Shown here in pieces: positions 34,330 to 43,496 of a DNA stretch of 64,000 nt (the first letter of the stretch is position 1; each line of letters begins with the position of its first letter). Below the pieces are notes generated by a model, which was given only the letters and a program-made list of their open reading frames with translations, made no database searches and was not told the origin of the DNA. A program made the translations under genes and the position numbers. The stretch lies in contig JAFGSJ010000004.1 of NCBI GenBank assembly GCA_016934675.1, forward strand, positions 62,001-126,000, in the 5' to 3' direction. This DNA is from a bacterium. GTDB taxonomy: Bacteria > CSSED10-310 > JAFGSJ01.

Positions 34330-36828
34330 TCATACTTTTCTTCGCTTTGAACCGGTTGATGTCTTGGTCTTTTTGTTCGTCTTCTTGTTGTTTTCCTGGC
34401 CAAAATCCCTGAGTGTGATTGCCAATGAGCGGAGTTTAGCCAGGACCAGATTATTGACCGTATTGGCGGGGTACTTTTTCAGTTTTGTCAGAGCACCAGC
34501 CGGTTTCCCGGTCAGAATTTCAATACCCTGGTCAATATTCGAGATCGGGTAAATATGGAACTTACCCTTTCGGACCGCTTCGACAATATCTTTGCGTAAC
34601 ATTAACTCTTCGACGTTCTGAATGGGGATAATCACGCCTTGTTTTCCGGTCAAACCGCGTGCGTGACAAACATCAAAGAAGCCTTCAATTTTGACATTAA
34701 CCCCACCGATCGGTTGTATCTCGCCCTTTTGATTGACCGATCCGGTCACGGCGATACCCTGCTTGATCGGCAGTTCTGATAGGGCAGAGAGCAGCACGAA
34801 GATTTCGGTACTAGAAGCACTGTCACCATCCACACCGGAATAGGACTGCTCGAAACAGATACTTGCGCTCAAAGACAGGGGAAATTCCTGGGCATATTTG
34901 GCCCGAAAATATCCTGACAGGATTAATACACCCTTATCATGTATCTTTCCGCTTAATTTAGCTTCGCGCTCGATATTGATGAAACCGGCCCGACCCAGCG
35001 AAACCTGGGCGGTGATTTTATTTGGTTTGGCAAAGATGTAATCACCATAATTAAATACCGCCAGACCATTGATCTGACCGACTTTGGCACCATCGGTCTC
35101 AATCAGAAGCGTCTCATCCTGGATCATTTCCTGCAGCTTTTCCTCGAACAAATTCAATCGCATTCGTCGTTCTTCGAGGGTCTGCTCGATATGCGTCTGC
35201 TCGACGACTGTGGATTTGCTCTTTTTAGCCCAGTAACTCGATTCCCGGATGAGATCAGCGATCTGACTGAACTTGGTCGACAGTTTCTGTTGTCGTTCGG
35301 ATAAGCGGAGTCCAAACTCGATCACTTCGGCGACGGCAGAAGCCGAAAAAGGTAAAAGCTGTTCATCATCGGTAATTTTCTTGATAAAGGCGACATATTT
35401 TTCCATGTTATTTTCATTCAGGGGCATGGCAGAGTCGAAATCGGCCTTGATTTTAAAGGTTTTATGGAAATCTTCGTCCCGATCATAGAGCAAATGGTAA
35501 ATATAATGATCACCGATCATGACCACTTTAACATCGATAGGCATGGGTTCCGGTTTGAGACCTGATGAAGTCGAATACATCAGATAGGGATCGAAATTCT
35601 GAATTTCGAGGAAACCCGTTTTCAGGACCCGTTTCATCGTGGACCAGACCCCATATTCCATGAGGGCATCCATGGCATCGATCACAAGATATCCACCGTC
35701 GGCCCTGACAAAGGAACCGGCTTTTATCCGCGAAAAATCAGTGGTCAGATAACCACTCTTATCCACGACTTTTTCGATAGTCCCGAACAGGTTCCTATAG
35801 GTGGGGTAATTCTCGATGATAATCGGGACCGAAGTCTCGCGTGAATTGTCCACAATAACGTTGACTGAATATTCCAGGAAGGGGTCGCCGGGCGATTTGG
35901 CCGTAAACATTTTGGCCAACGGGTTCTCCTTTTCCTGGTCCGTACCCTTGAACGTTTCGATATTGTCGATGATGTTCTTGCTGACATTGTTCAGATATTC
36001 CTGAATTTTAGGCTCATCGTAACGCGAATAGATATCCGCAATCAGATCGTTGATGAAAGGCATGACGAAAGAACTGTCCAGTGACTGAATCTCCTGACGC
36101 AATTTGCGTTCAATTTCACGTGATTTTTTGAAGACCGTGTCCATTTTATTGTGCAAGAGTTCATATTTCTGTTTAAGACGTTCGAGACGTTCTTCGGTCA
36201 GACCGCCACTTTTGACCATGCCGGGAAGCTGGTTAATGGGCACGGCTTTCCCATCGATCAGTGGCGCGATTTCCGGTTTTGTATAAGAACCGTATTGGAC
36301 TTGGATCAGAGCAAATCCATTCTTGGCGACATCTTGTTCGAATTCATGAAAGACTTTTTTTTCCATGTCCTGGTTTTCTTCGATCAGTTTCTTTTTCGCG
36401 CGTTGATAGTCTTCCTCTTCGAAAATCAAGGGGATTTTATGCACAATGGTTTCAATAAGCAGGTCCATCTCTTTTTTGAATTCATTTCCCTTACCGGCAG
36501 GAAGAGAAATCAGCAGGGGCATATCCGGGTTCTGAAAATTATTGACATAGATTTTATCGAACAGTTTTTTTTTCTTCTGGCTGATTTTTTCGAGGTAGGC
36601 CTTGATCGTTGTTTTTCGGCCCGTTCCGGCGAACCCGGTAATAAAGATGTTATAGCCACTGCTATCGATATCAAGTCCCAATTGCAGTGCCTTTAAAGCC
36701 CTGTCCTGCCCGATTATCTCCCGTAATGGTTCCACATCACGAGTTGTTTTAAAATCAAAATCAACCTCAGAAAAACATCGACGTAGCTGGGTATATGACA
36801 ATTCATTCAACTCTTTTTTTCTCACCAT
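34330..36828 (-). CDS. Lon-like AAA+ ATP-dependent protease (S16 family, AAA_32 type)
   Basis: An 832-aa protein. The N-terminal ATPase has a Walker A variant GFAGTGRKTT (65-74), a long helical insertion (about 120-280), and a C-terminal Lon proteolytic domain (about 590-780) with the catalytic serine in GDSASSTE (about 668) and the catalytic lysine in GGVNVKIEG (about 711). The tail is basic. This is the LonB/LonC-like group, lacking the N-terminal LAN domain of classical Lon. It degrades misfolded or regulatory proteins in the cytoplasm. RBS GGGAGG lies 6 bases before the ATG. Confidence 0.92.
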   Translation of the reverse strand: MVRKKELNELSYTQLRRCFSEVDFDFKTTRDVEPLREIIGQDRALKALQLGLDIDSSGYNIFITGFAGTGRKTTIKAYLEKISQKKKKLFDKIYVNNFQNPDMPLLISLPAGKGNEFKKEMDLLIETIVHKIPLIFEEEDYQRAKKKLIEENQDMEKKVFHEFEQDVAKNGFALIQVQYGSYTKPEIAPLIDGKAVPINQLPGMVKSGGLTEERLERLKQKYELLHNKMDTVFKKSREIERKLRQEIQSLDSSFVMPFINDLIADIYSRYDEPKIQEYLNNVSKNIIDNIETFKGTDQEKENPLAKMFTAKSPGDPFLEYSVNVIVDNSRETSVPIIIENYPTYRNLFGTIEKVVDKSGYLTTDFSRIKAGSFVRADGGYLVIDAMDALMEYGVWSTMKRVLKTGFLEIQNFDPYLMYSTSSGLKPEPMPIDVKVVMIGDHYIYHLLYDRDEDFHKTFKIKADFDSAMPLNENNMEKYVAFIKKITDDEQLLPFSASAVAEVIEFGLRLSERQQKLSTKFSQIADLIRESSYWAKKSKSTVVEQTHIEQTLEERRMRLNLFEEKLQEMIQDETLLIETDGAKVGQINGLAVFNYGDYIFAKPNKITAQVSLGRAGFINIEREAKLSGKIHDKGVLILSGYFRAKYAQEFPLSLSASICFEQSYSGVDGDSASSTEIFVLLSALSELPIKQGIAVTGSVNQKGEIQPIGGVNVKIEGFFDVCHARGLTGKQGVIIPIQNVEELMLRKDIVEAVRKGKFHIYPISNIDQGIEILTGKPAGALTKLKKYPANTVNNLVLAKLRSLAITLRDFGQENNKKTNKKTKTSTGSKRRKV

Positions 36829-37141
36829 GAATAGCCTCCCTGTCTCACATTGATACCAATAGTAGTGAAAAAAATAGCATGAGACCTTATCTCACACTAT
36901 GCACATTCCGGAGGAACCAGTTGTTGCATGGCTCTTTTCGATCGAATCACGTTCCGGGCTCATTTGATTCATAGTACGTTTCAATGCACAGAAAAGCAAG
37001 TCCATCATGCTGATCTCGCCTCTGAAAAAAAATAACTCGGATGCGGACACTGATTAAGGAAATAGTGTTCACCTCTTGCATTGAGAAGGATTTGTTTTAT
37101 ATACAGTCCATAATTCATCGAAGAGGAAACAGGCGAAAAAA
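36829..37141. other. Divergent intergenic region
   Basis: Between the Lon-like gene and the plus-strand Bat-type cluster. It holds an inverted repeat GTCTCA (36842-36847) / TGAGAC (36880-36885), close to the Lon-like start, and a plus-strand promoter candidate at 37076-37103. No further ORF is supported. Confidence 0.4.
37076..37103 (+). promoter_or_regulatory. Possible promoter of the GTPase/Bat cluster
   Basis: TTGCAT (37076-37081), 16 bases, TATATA (37098-37103), about 40 bases before the small basic gene. It is the only good candidate at the head of the plus-strand run. Confidence 0.4.
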
Positions 37142-37429
37142 ATGGAATGGAAAGAAATACCTTCTGAAAAGAAATGGGTCCTTCAGGATAATGGTGATGT
37201 GGCCGCAGTCATATTCTGTCTTGAAAAAGAGAAGGTAAAAAAGAAATATCAGACGAAAACACTTATTTCGGCGATATATCTTGGAAAGAAACGTTTTTCC
37301 AGGCTTGAAAAAAGACATAAAGACTGGCTATCGACTCGACGAGCGTTTATTTCACTCTCGGAGCGCGAGGCATATCTCAATGTCAAGAAAAAAGAAATCC
37401 TCAAATATATTTCTATTCGAATTTCTTGA
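37142..37429 (+). CDS. Small basic hypothetical protein
   Basis: A 95-aa Lys-rich protein with no signal peptide, 21 bases before the MglA-like GTPase gene. The start ATG is weakly supported (AGAGGA is 14 bases away; a second AGG is nearer). Codon use is richer in A+T than its neighbours. I recognise no domain. Its position suggests co-transcription with the GTPase gene. Confidence 0.4.
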   Translation: MEWKEIPSEKKWVLQDNGDVAAVIFCLEKEKVKKKYQTKTLISAIYLGKKRFSRLEKRHKDWLSTRRAFISLSEREAYLNVKKKEILKYISIRIS

Positions 37430-37450
37430 TCGGGACAGGTAGATCAGGTT

Positions 37451-38074
37451 ATGGTCCACTTCAATGAGGAAACGAATGAACTGGCGGTGAAAATTGTCTA
37501 CTATGGCCCCGCCCATTCGGGTAAAACCCAGAATCTGCAGTATATCCATCAGAAGTTGGCGCCCTATGCCAAGACAGAATTGATCTCTTTGGAGACTGAG
37601 ACCTCGAGAACACTCTATTTCGATCTCTTACCGGTCAAAATGGGCGATTTTCAAGGGACCAATGTCCGTCTGCTACTCTACACGGTCCCGGGACAAAAAT
37701 TTTATCATCAGGCTCGTAAACTCGTGCTTCAATCGGCAGATGCGATCATTTTCGTGGTCGATTCGGATAAAGAGCGGCTCCTCGAAAACAGAGAATGCTA
37801 TCAATCAATGATTGCAGATTTAAAAAGCGATGGTCGCAGGATCCGGGATATACTGCTTGCTTTCCAATACAATAAGCGTGATTTGCCCTGCCGATTACCA
37901 GTCGACATATTGAATGGTGAGTTGAACCATATCAAGGCACCCTATTACGAAGCCACAGCCATATCAGGAGAGGGAGTGATCGAGACTTTGAAGGAGTTGA
38001 GTAAGCTCTTGTTCAACAATCTGGCCTCGATCAGCGAAGAGTATTTCAAGATTAAAAACAGGAGGGCTGTCTGA
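37451..38074 (+). CDS. MglA-like small GTPase
   Basis: A 207-aa Ras-like GTPase of the bacterial MglA family. P-loop GPAHSGKT (19-26), switch II region YTVPGQKFYHQAR, and the specificity motif NKRD (about 142-145) are present. As in MglA, switch II reads TVPGQ, where eukaryotic Ras has DTAGQ. MglA proteins set cell polarity and control motility or secretion together with a Roadblock/MglB GAP; no MglB is seen next to it. It heads the cluster that leads into the Bat genes, after a 160-base gap. Confidence 0.88.
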   Translation: MVHFNEETNELAVKIVYYGPAHSGKTQNLQYIHQKLAPYAKTELISLETETSRTLYFDLLPVKMGDFQGTNVRLLLYTVPGQKFYHQARKLVLQSADAIIFVVDSDKERLLENRECYQSMIADLKSDGRRIRDILLAFQYNKRDLPCRLPVDILNGELNHIKAPYYEATAISGEGVIETLKELSKLLFNNLASISEEYFKIKNRRAV

Positions 38075-38234
38075 ATAGGTCGTTCTACTTTTTCAAATCC
38101 TCCGGAGTCTTTTTTCGGAACTTTTCAGAGGAAACGAAGGTGTAGAAGGGCTGAAGAATTTTGGTCGATCTGAAACCAATATCTTCAATTCAGGACGTGA
38201 AAACAGCTCAGAAAAAGGCCAAGGAGGCAGGTCC

Positions 38235-39521
38235 ATGTCAAAGACAAAGTTGGTAGTCCTGGGTGTTTTCTGTGTATTCATGAGTGTTCTGTTCATCTCG
38301 TGTGGGAAGTCGTCACACACCGTCAAGAGTACGGGAGTGAAAGACAACAGTCCGGTCCTGGCCAGGGTCGGTGATCAAACCATTACCGAGCTTGACCTTC
38401 AGGCTAAGCAGGACTTGATGCATTTCGGCGAAAAAGAACGTGAAAAAGTACTCGAGGACATGATTCGCAGTAAATTGATTTTCCTGGCGGCGGTCGAGGA
38501 GAAAGTCGATCAAACCCCCGAGGTCCAATCCCGCATTCAGGACCAGACTGAAAAGCTTGTTGGCCAGGTTTACCTGAACAATAAGATCACCTCTTTGAAT
38601 TTTTCCGATGAGGAGCTGAAGAAATATTACGAAAGTCACAAACAAGATTTTACCGTTCCGCGAAAAGCCATGATTTCTCATATTCTGGTTTCTGACCGTG
38701 AAATGGCCGACACGGTCAAGAGTGAAATTGAAGCCGGGACACTATCATTTGACCAAGGAGTCGCCAAGTATTCACAGGACAAGACCACGGTCCGCAATCA
38801 GGGTAAACTGGGGACGATCATGGAGGGTAATTTCATTCCCTCACTGGGTCCGTACCCTGAGATCAGTGAACAGATATTCCAGGCCAAGCCCGGTGATTTT
38901 CTCGGTCCGTTCGAGACCAGTAAAGGTTTTCACCTTATCAGGGTCGATACCTTGATTCCGGAGACATTCGAGGAATTCGAGCACTCGAAGCGGAGAATAA
39001 TAGACTTAATGGCAGTTTCCGAGAGTGAGATCGAGGAGTATTATAACAAGGTCAAGGACGAGCGTTTCAAAAAGAAAGCATTTGTCAAGATCAAGCATAT
39101 TTTAACGAGTACGCAACAAGAGGCAGAACAGGTGCTCACTCGCCTGAAAAAGGGTGAGAAATTCGAAGACCTGGTCCGAGCAGTCAGTTTGGATAAGGAA
39201 TCTGTCAGTAGTGGTGGCGATCTGGGCATGATTTATCAGGATGGTTATGTACCAAGGATCGGGAAGGACACGAATTTCATCAATGCTGTCTTTCAACTCG
39301 AAAAGGGAAATCTCAGTCCGGTCATAAAATCGGCCAAGGGCTATCATGTGGTCCTGGCATATGATAAAGAGCCGGATTCCTTTCATGCTCTCGACGATGT
39401 CCGTTCGAGTATTGTCAATATTCTGGCGGGTCAGAAACGGGTCGATCTTCGGACAAAACTCATGGCTGATCTCGAACAGAAATACACGGTCGAACGCCTC
39501 TATAAAACCGCGAAGAAATAG
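38235..39521 (+). CDS. Lipoprotein peptidyl-prolyl isomerase with two parvulin domains
   Basis: A 428-aa SurA/PrsA-like foldase. Signal peptide with lipobox LFISC (Cys about 23), a SurA-type N-terminal domain (about 40-120, with the LARVGDQTITELDL start), and two PpiC domains (about 143-245 and 285-385). Each repeats the pattern 'A.I.HILVS..E..... G..F...' ending in 'GYHVV' or 'GFHLI'. It would help fold envelope proteins in the periplasm while anchored to a membrane. RBS AAGGAGG lies 8 bases before the ATG. Confidence 0.88.
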   Translation: MSKTKLVVLGVFCVFMSVLFISCGKSSHTVKSTGVKDNSPVLARVGDQTITELDLQAKQDLMHFGEKEREKVLEDMIRSKLIFLAAVEEKVDQTPEVQSRIQDQTEKLVGQVYLNNKITSLNFSDEELKKYYESHKQDFTVPRKAMISHILVSDREMADTVKSEIEAGTLSFDQGVAKYSQDKTTVRNQGKLGTIMEGNFIPSLGPYPEISEQIFQAKPGDFLGPFETSKGFHLIRVDTLIPETFEEFEHSKRRIIDLMAVSESEIEEYYNKVKDERFKKKAFVKIKHILTSTQQEAEQVLTRLKKGEKFEDLVRAVSLDKESVSSGGDLGMIYQDGYVPRIGKDTNFINAVFQLEKGNLSPVIKSAKGYHVVLAYDKEPDSFHALDDVRSSIVNILAGQKRVDLRTKLMADLEQKYTVERLYKTAKK

Positions 39522-39565
39522 AAGATAGTATTCTGGTAATCAACATCATTTCAAACAAAAACAGT

Positions 39566-40546
39566 ATGGACTGGTTGAAGCAAAGCATAGCAAGCAGGAC
39601 AGGACGATGGGCGGGATTCGGCATATTCATCATGCTGGCCCTGATCTGTTTCGTGCATTGGGTCAGTGCGGAATCTGGACCAGACGGGACGACAAAAATA
39701 ACGGTCCAAGCCGTTCTGGAAAAGACAGCCTATCGTTTGGCGGAACCGTTTACATTCGAGGTCACCCTCAGTTGGTTGGGTCAACCCGGTGATTTTGAGA
39801 TTGAACCGCCTCAATCTCTTGCATTGGAGGGGCTCGAGATGGTCCAGAGCACCAACTCGAATGAAACGACCACGTTGAACGGACGCTATCAGGTGATCCG
39901 GCGCTACAGTTATACTTTGATTCCCCTGGTTGAAGGTGCGGCACGGATTGGACAGGTTCAGATATATTATCGCCAGAAATTGGCTGGACCTGAAGGACAA
40001 TCGGAATGGTCTGATCGGACCAGTCTGGGAACGACGCCCCTCTCGATTACCGTGCACCCTCCCCGAAAAAAAATTGTGCTGCCCTGGTCTGCCATTGGAA
40101 CAGTCGTCGGCTTGATCATTTTTTTCGGGTTGTTTTTCCTGTTTCTACGCCGACGTAAAACCATGGAACGCCCAATCGATGAACCTGAGGTCCTAGCCCC
40201 CAGTCAACAATTCATCGAGACCTTGAACTCAGAGGAACACCTGATCATCGAGGGCGAGATGCGGGAGTATATCGTTCGTGCTGAAAAAGCCTTCTTTACC
40301 TTGATCAAACAAACACTTAACCGGGATGTGACTGGCCAATCGATCCCTGACATTATCGCTTCACTGAGCGATAAGCTTGGTGAGGAGGACAGATCGACCG
40401 TACAGAATTTTTTGGAAATGGCCCATTTGGTCAAATTTGCTGGCCAGCAACCAGAAAGAGAAGAAATCGAGCGAATGGTCCGGGCACTCGGTCGTTGTGC
40501 CCGGGCGTTTGAACGAGTTCCCGTTGAAAATGAAACGGAATCATAA
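39566..40546 (+). CDS. BatD-like membrane protein (short paralogue 1)
   Basis: A 326-aa protein: signal/anchor helix (about 17-35), a beta-sandwich domain (about 42-165) like one BatD repeat (KTAYRLAEPFTFEVTLSW), a membrane helix (about 170-195) and a cytoplasmic helical domain (about 225-320) with LVKFA (about 288). The same layout recurs at 43493-44647 and in the last third of BatD. Function unknown; such domains probably present or scaffold other Bat proteins. No strong RBS is seen. It lies between the PPIase and MoxR genes. Confidence 0.65.
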   Translation: MDWLKQSIASRTGRWAGFGIFIMLALICFVHWVSAESGPDGTTKITVQAVLEKTAYRLAEPFTFEVTLSWLGQPGDFEIEPPQSLALEGLEMVQSTNSNETTTLNGRYQVIRRYSYTLIPLVEGAARIGQVQIYYRQKLAGPEGQSEWSDRTSLGTTPLSITVHPPRKKIVLPWSAIGTVVGLIIFFGLFFLFLRRRKTMERPIDEPEVLAPSQQFIETLNSEEHLIIEGEMREYIVRAEKAFFTLIKQTLNRDVTGQSIPDIIASLSDKLGEEDRSTVQNFLEMAHLVKFAGQQPEREEIERMVRALGRCARAFERVPVENETES

Positions 40547-40603
40547 AGCGAAAATAAGGAGCTATCTAATAAAACCAACGTTTTAGCTGAAAGGATACCG
40601 GTC

Positions 40604-41590
40604 ATGAACGTTGACATTAAACAATTAAACGAACGCATTCATCAGGAAAGCGCCTTTGTCGAGAAAATATTAACTGAATTGGGCAAGGTTATTGTCGGGC
40701 AAAATTATCTGGTCGAGCGTTTACTCATCGGCTTGTTGTCAAACGGTCATATTCTGATCGAAGGTGTTCCAGGATTGGCCAAAACCCTATCGGTCAAAAC
40801 CTTGTCCGATATCATGAATCTCAAATTTCAGCGACTCCAGTTTACGCCGGACCTGTTACCGGCAGATTTGATAGGGACCATGATTTACAATCAGAAGGAT
40901 GGCAGCTTTCAACCCAAGAAGGGCCCTCTCTTTTCGAACCTGGTCCTGGCTGATGAGATCAATCGGGCTCCAGCCAAGGTCCAGAGCGCTTTACTCGAAG
41001 CAATGCAGGAGCATCAGGTCACGATTGGAGACACATCCTATCCCCTGGATGAGCCCTTTCTGGTCATGGCCACCCAGAACCCGATCGAGCAGGAAGGAAC
41101 ATATCCTCTGCCTGAAGCTCAAGTCGACCGTTTTATGCTCAAATTGAAGATCAATTATCCCAATAAAAAGGAAGAACGGGCCATTCTCGATCGGATGACT
41201 ACCGGCATCGCCATTACCGTCGAACGTTTGATCAATAAGGACGATATCATCAAGGCCCGGACCCTGGTTAATGAGATTTATATCGATGACAAGATCAAGG
41301 ATTACATCGTAGACCTCGTTTTTGCCACGCGGAATCCAGATAAATACGGCCTGAAAATCGAGGATCTGATCCAATACGGGGCCTCACCAAGGGCCACGAT
41401 TTACTTGACCATCGCTGCCAAAGCACACGCTTTTCTGAAACGACGTGGCTATGTTACACCTGAAGATGTCAAAACGATCGGTATGGATATTTTGAGGCAT
41501 CGCTTGATTTTAACCTATGAAGCCGAAGCTGAAGACATGACTTCAGAAGAAATCATCCAGCAGATTTTTGATAAGGTCGAGGTCCCCTGA
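40604..41590 (+). CDS. MoxR-family AAA+ ATPase
   Basis: A 328-aa chaperone-like ATPase that works with VWA proteins in Bat-type systems. Walker A GVPGLAKT (54-61), Walker B LVLADEINRA (about 113-122), sensor 1 MATQNPIEQEG, and the MoxR lid region (GASPRATIYL). Cytoplasmic. It lies upstream of the DUF58 gene as in most MoxR loci. Confidence 0.96.
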   Translation: MNVDIKQLNERIHQESAFVEKILTELGKVIVGQNYLVERLLIGLLSNGHILIEGVPGLAKTLSVKTLSDIMNLKFQRLQFTPDLLPADLIGTMIYNQKDGSFQPKKGPLFSNLVLADEINRAPAKVQSALLEAMQEHQVTIGDTSYPLDEPFLVMATQNPIEQEGTYPLPEAQVDRFMLKLKINYPNKKEERAILDRMTTGIAITVERLINKDDIIKARTLVNEIYIDDKIKDYIVDLVFATRNPDKYGLKIEDLIQYGASPRATIYLTIAAKAHAFLKRRGYVTPEDVKTIGMDILRHRLILTYEAEAEDMTSEEIIQQIFDKVEVP

Positions 41591-41606
41591 TTACGAGCGG
41601 AACATC

Positions 41607-42485
41607 ATGATCCCCAAAGAACTGATCAAAAAAATCAGACAGATCGAAATACGCACCAACCGCATGGTTAACGATGTTCTGGCCGGCGAATACCAGAGTG
41701 TGTTCAAAGGACGGGGCATGGAATTTTCCGAAGTCCGCGAATATTTGCCCGGAGACGATATCAGAACGATCGATTGGAATGTCACTGCCAGGACCGGTAA
41801 ACCGCATGTCAAGAAATTCGTCGAGGAACGTGAACTGACGGTCATGTTGCTGGTCGACGCCTCCTCATCGGGCGAGTTCGGAACCGTCGCCCAGATGAAA
41901 GGCGAGGTCGCCGTGGAAATCTGTGCTTTGCTCGCCTTTTCCGCGATCAAAAACAATGATCGGGTCGGGCTGATTATTTTTACTGATGCGATCGAAAAAT
42001 TCATTCCGCCCAAAAAAGGTAAGAAGCACGTATTGCGAGTCATTCGAGAATTGCTCTTTTTTGAGCCCAAAAAGAAAAAAACGGATATCGCCCAGGTCCT
42101 CGAATACCTGGGCAGGGTCCAAAAACGGCGCAGCGTTGTCTTTCTGGTTTCGGATTTCATGTCCAAGGGCTTCGAAAAAGACCTTCAGATCGCCAACCGA
42201 AAGCATGATCTGATTGCCATTACCATAACCGATCCACGGGAGATTTCCCTGCCACGGATCGGTTTTATCGAGTTTCAGGACGCTGAATCCGGTGAAGCCA
42301 TTGTGATAGATACATATTCGAATGCAGTCCGGGAATTGTTCGCCAACCTGGCCAGTGAACAGCGTGATCAAAGGCACCAATTTTTTCGTTCCATTGCCGT
42401 GGATTCTATAGATATTTTGACTGATAAACCGTATGTGGACCCTTTGGTCCACTTTTTTCGCTTGCGGGCCAAACGTTATCATTAA
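41607..42485 (+). CDS. DUF58 domain protein (VWA-like)
   Basis: A 292-aa protein with the DUF58 signature REYLPGDDIRTIDWNVTARTG (about 50-70) followed by a VWA-like domain with the metal-site LVDASSSGEFG. DUF58 proteins are constant partners of MoxR in envelope-maturation loci. The ATG at 41607 follows GAGCGG. An in-frame earlier start (41568) overlaps moxR. Cytoplasmic or peripheral. Confidence 0.93.
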   Translation: MIPKELIKKIRQIEIRTNRMVNDVLAGEYQSVFKGRGMEFSEVREYLPGDDIRTIDWNVTARTGKPHVKKFVEERELTVMLLVDASSSGEFGTVAQMKGEVAVEICALLAFSAIKNNDRVGLIIFTDAIEKFIPPKKGKKHVLRVIRELLFFEPKKKKTDIAQVLEYLGRVQKRRSVVFLVSDFMSKGFEKDLQIANRKHDLIAITITDPREISLPRIGFIEFQDAESGEAIVIDTYSNAVRELFANLASEQRDQRHQFFRSIAVDSIDILTDKPYVDPLVHFFRLRAKRYH

Positions 42486-42530
42486 GACACAACCGATCTG
42501 AAAACGCACTCGAACGGAGATACAAAACAC

Positions 42531-43496
42531 ATGGTAGAGAAAACAGGATCGAATGCACTTTCATCCAGGCTGGGTCAGGTCCTGATCATCATCCAGATCG
42601 TTTTACTGCTGGTAGTCCTGGGACTGCTTCTCAGTCTCAAGGACGGGATTATTCTGTCGCAACCCGGTGAAGAAGCCGCTGAAGTGCCGCTTTCTATCGC
42701 GGATATGCTTTATACTCAGGAATTATATCAATCGGCAGCCGATGAATATGGTCATGTTCTTCAGGCGTATGACCTTCCGGCCTCGAAAGCAGCCAATATC
42801 GCCTTCAAAACTGCGGAACTCTATCTGCGTCGATTGGGAGATTATCCCGAATCACTTGCTTTTTTGATGAAGGCTGAGAAATATGATCACGAGGGACGTC
42901 TGTCCAAAAGTATCAATGAGATGAAGATTGAATGCCTCGAACGTATGAAAAGGACGAGTGACGCCCAAAGGGTCCTCGAAGAATCTGCACTACTCGATCA
43001 GTCAACAGCCGATCGTGCAGATGCCTCGGCAGTGGTTGCGGAGATCGGCGATAAAAAAATCACGGTCCGGCAGTTCGAGCGTTACCTCGAACAACTACCG
43101 GACGAGGTGAGGCAGACTATCACGAACCGGGAAAAGAAGATTGAATTCCTGCAGCAACTGGTAGCCACCGAACTGATCCATAATGCCGCCAAAAGAAAGG
43201 GGTATGAGCGTGATCCCGCCATAATAGATACGCTTCATCAGTTCGAAAAAAGCATTATGGTCCAGCGGTATATCTCGGAGGAATTGAGTGATACCATTCG
43301 AATAACGCCCTCCGAGGTGCAACTGTTCTATGAGGCCCACAAGGCCGATTATGAAGGAAAACCGTTTCAAGAAGTCCAGCAGCAGGTCGCCACTGATTTT
43401 CAACAAGTCAAGTATCAGGAAGCCCTGGCTTTACTTTTCGAGCGATTGTCGGCTGCTGAAAAAGTGACCCTCAACCCGAACAATATTAACTCATGA
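42531..43496 (+). CDS. Membrane-anchored SurA-like protein without PPIase domain, with TPR-like N-half
   Basis: A 321-aa protein. One N-terminal membrane helix (about 15-38), a helical TPR-like segment (about 55-150), then a domain resembling the SurA N-terminal chaperone fold (VVAEIGDKKITVRQFERYLEQL, then EKKIEFLQQLVATELI). After it I see no parvulin core. The gene ends in an ATGA overlap with the next, so translation is coupled. An envelope chaperone role within the Bat cluster is inferred, not shown. Confidence 0.65.
   Translation: MVEKTGSNALSSRLGQVLIIIQIVLLLVVLGLLLSLKDGIILSQPGEEAAEVPLSIADMLYTQELYQSAADEYGHVLQAYDLPASKAANIAFKTAELYLRRLGDYPESLAFLMKAEKYDHEGRLSKSINEMKIECLERMKRTSDAQRVLEESALLDQSTADRADASAVVAEIGDKKITVRQFERYLEQLPDEVRQTITNREKKIEFLQQLVATELIHNAAKRKGYERDPAIIDTLHQFEKSIMVQRYISEELSDTIRITPSEVQLFYEAHKADYEGKPFQEVQQQVATDFQQVKYQEALALLFERLSAAEKVTLNPNNINS

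Noticed and set aside
41865..42530. 221-codon minus-strand frame
   Set aside because: Antisense to the DUF58 gene.
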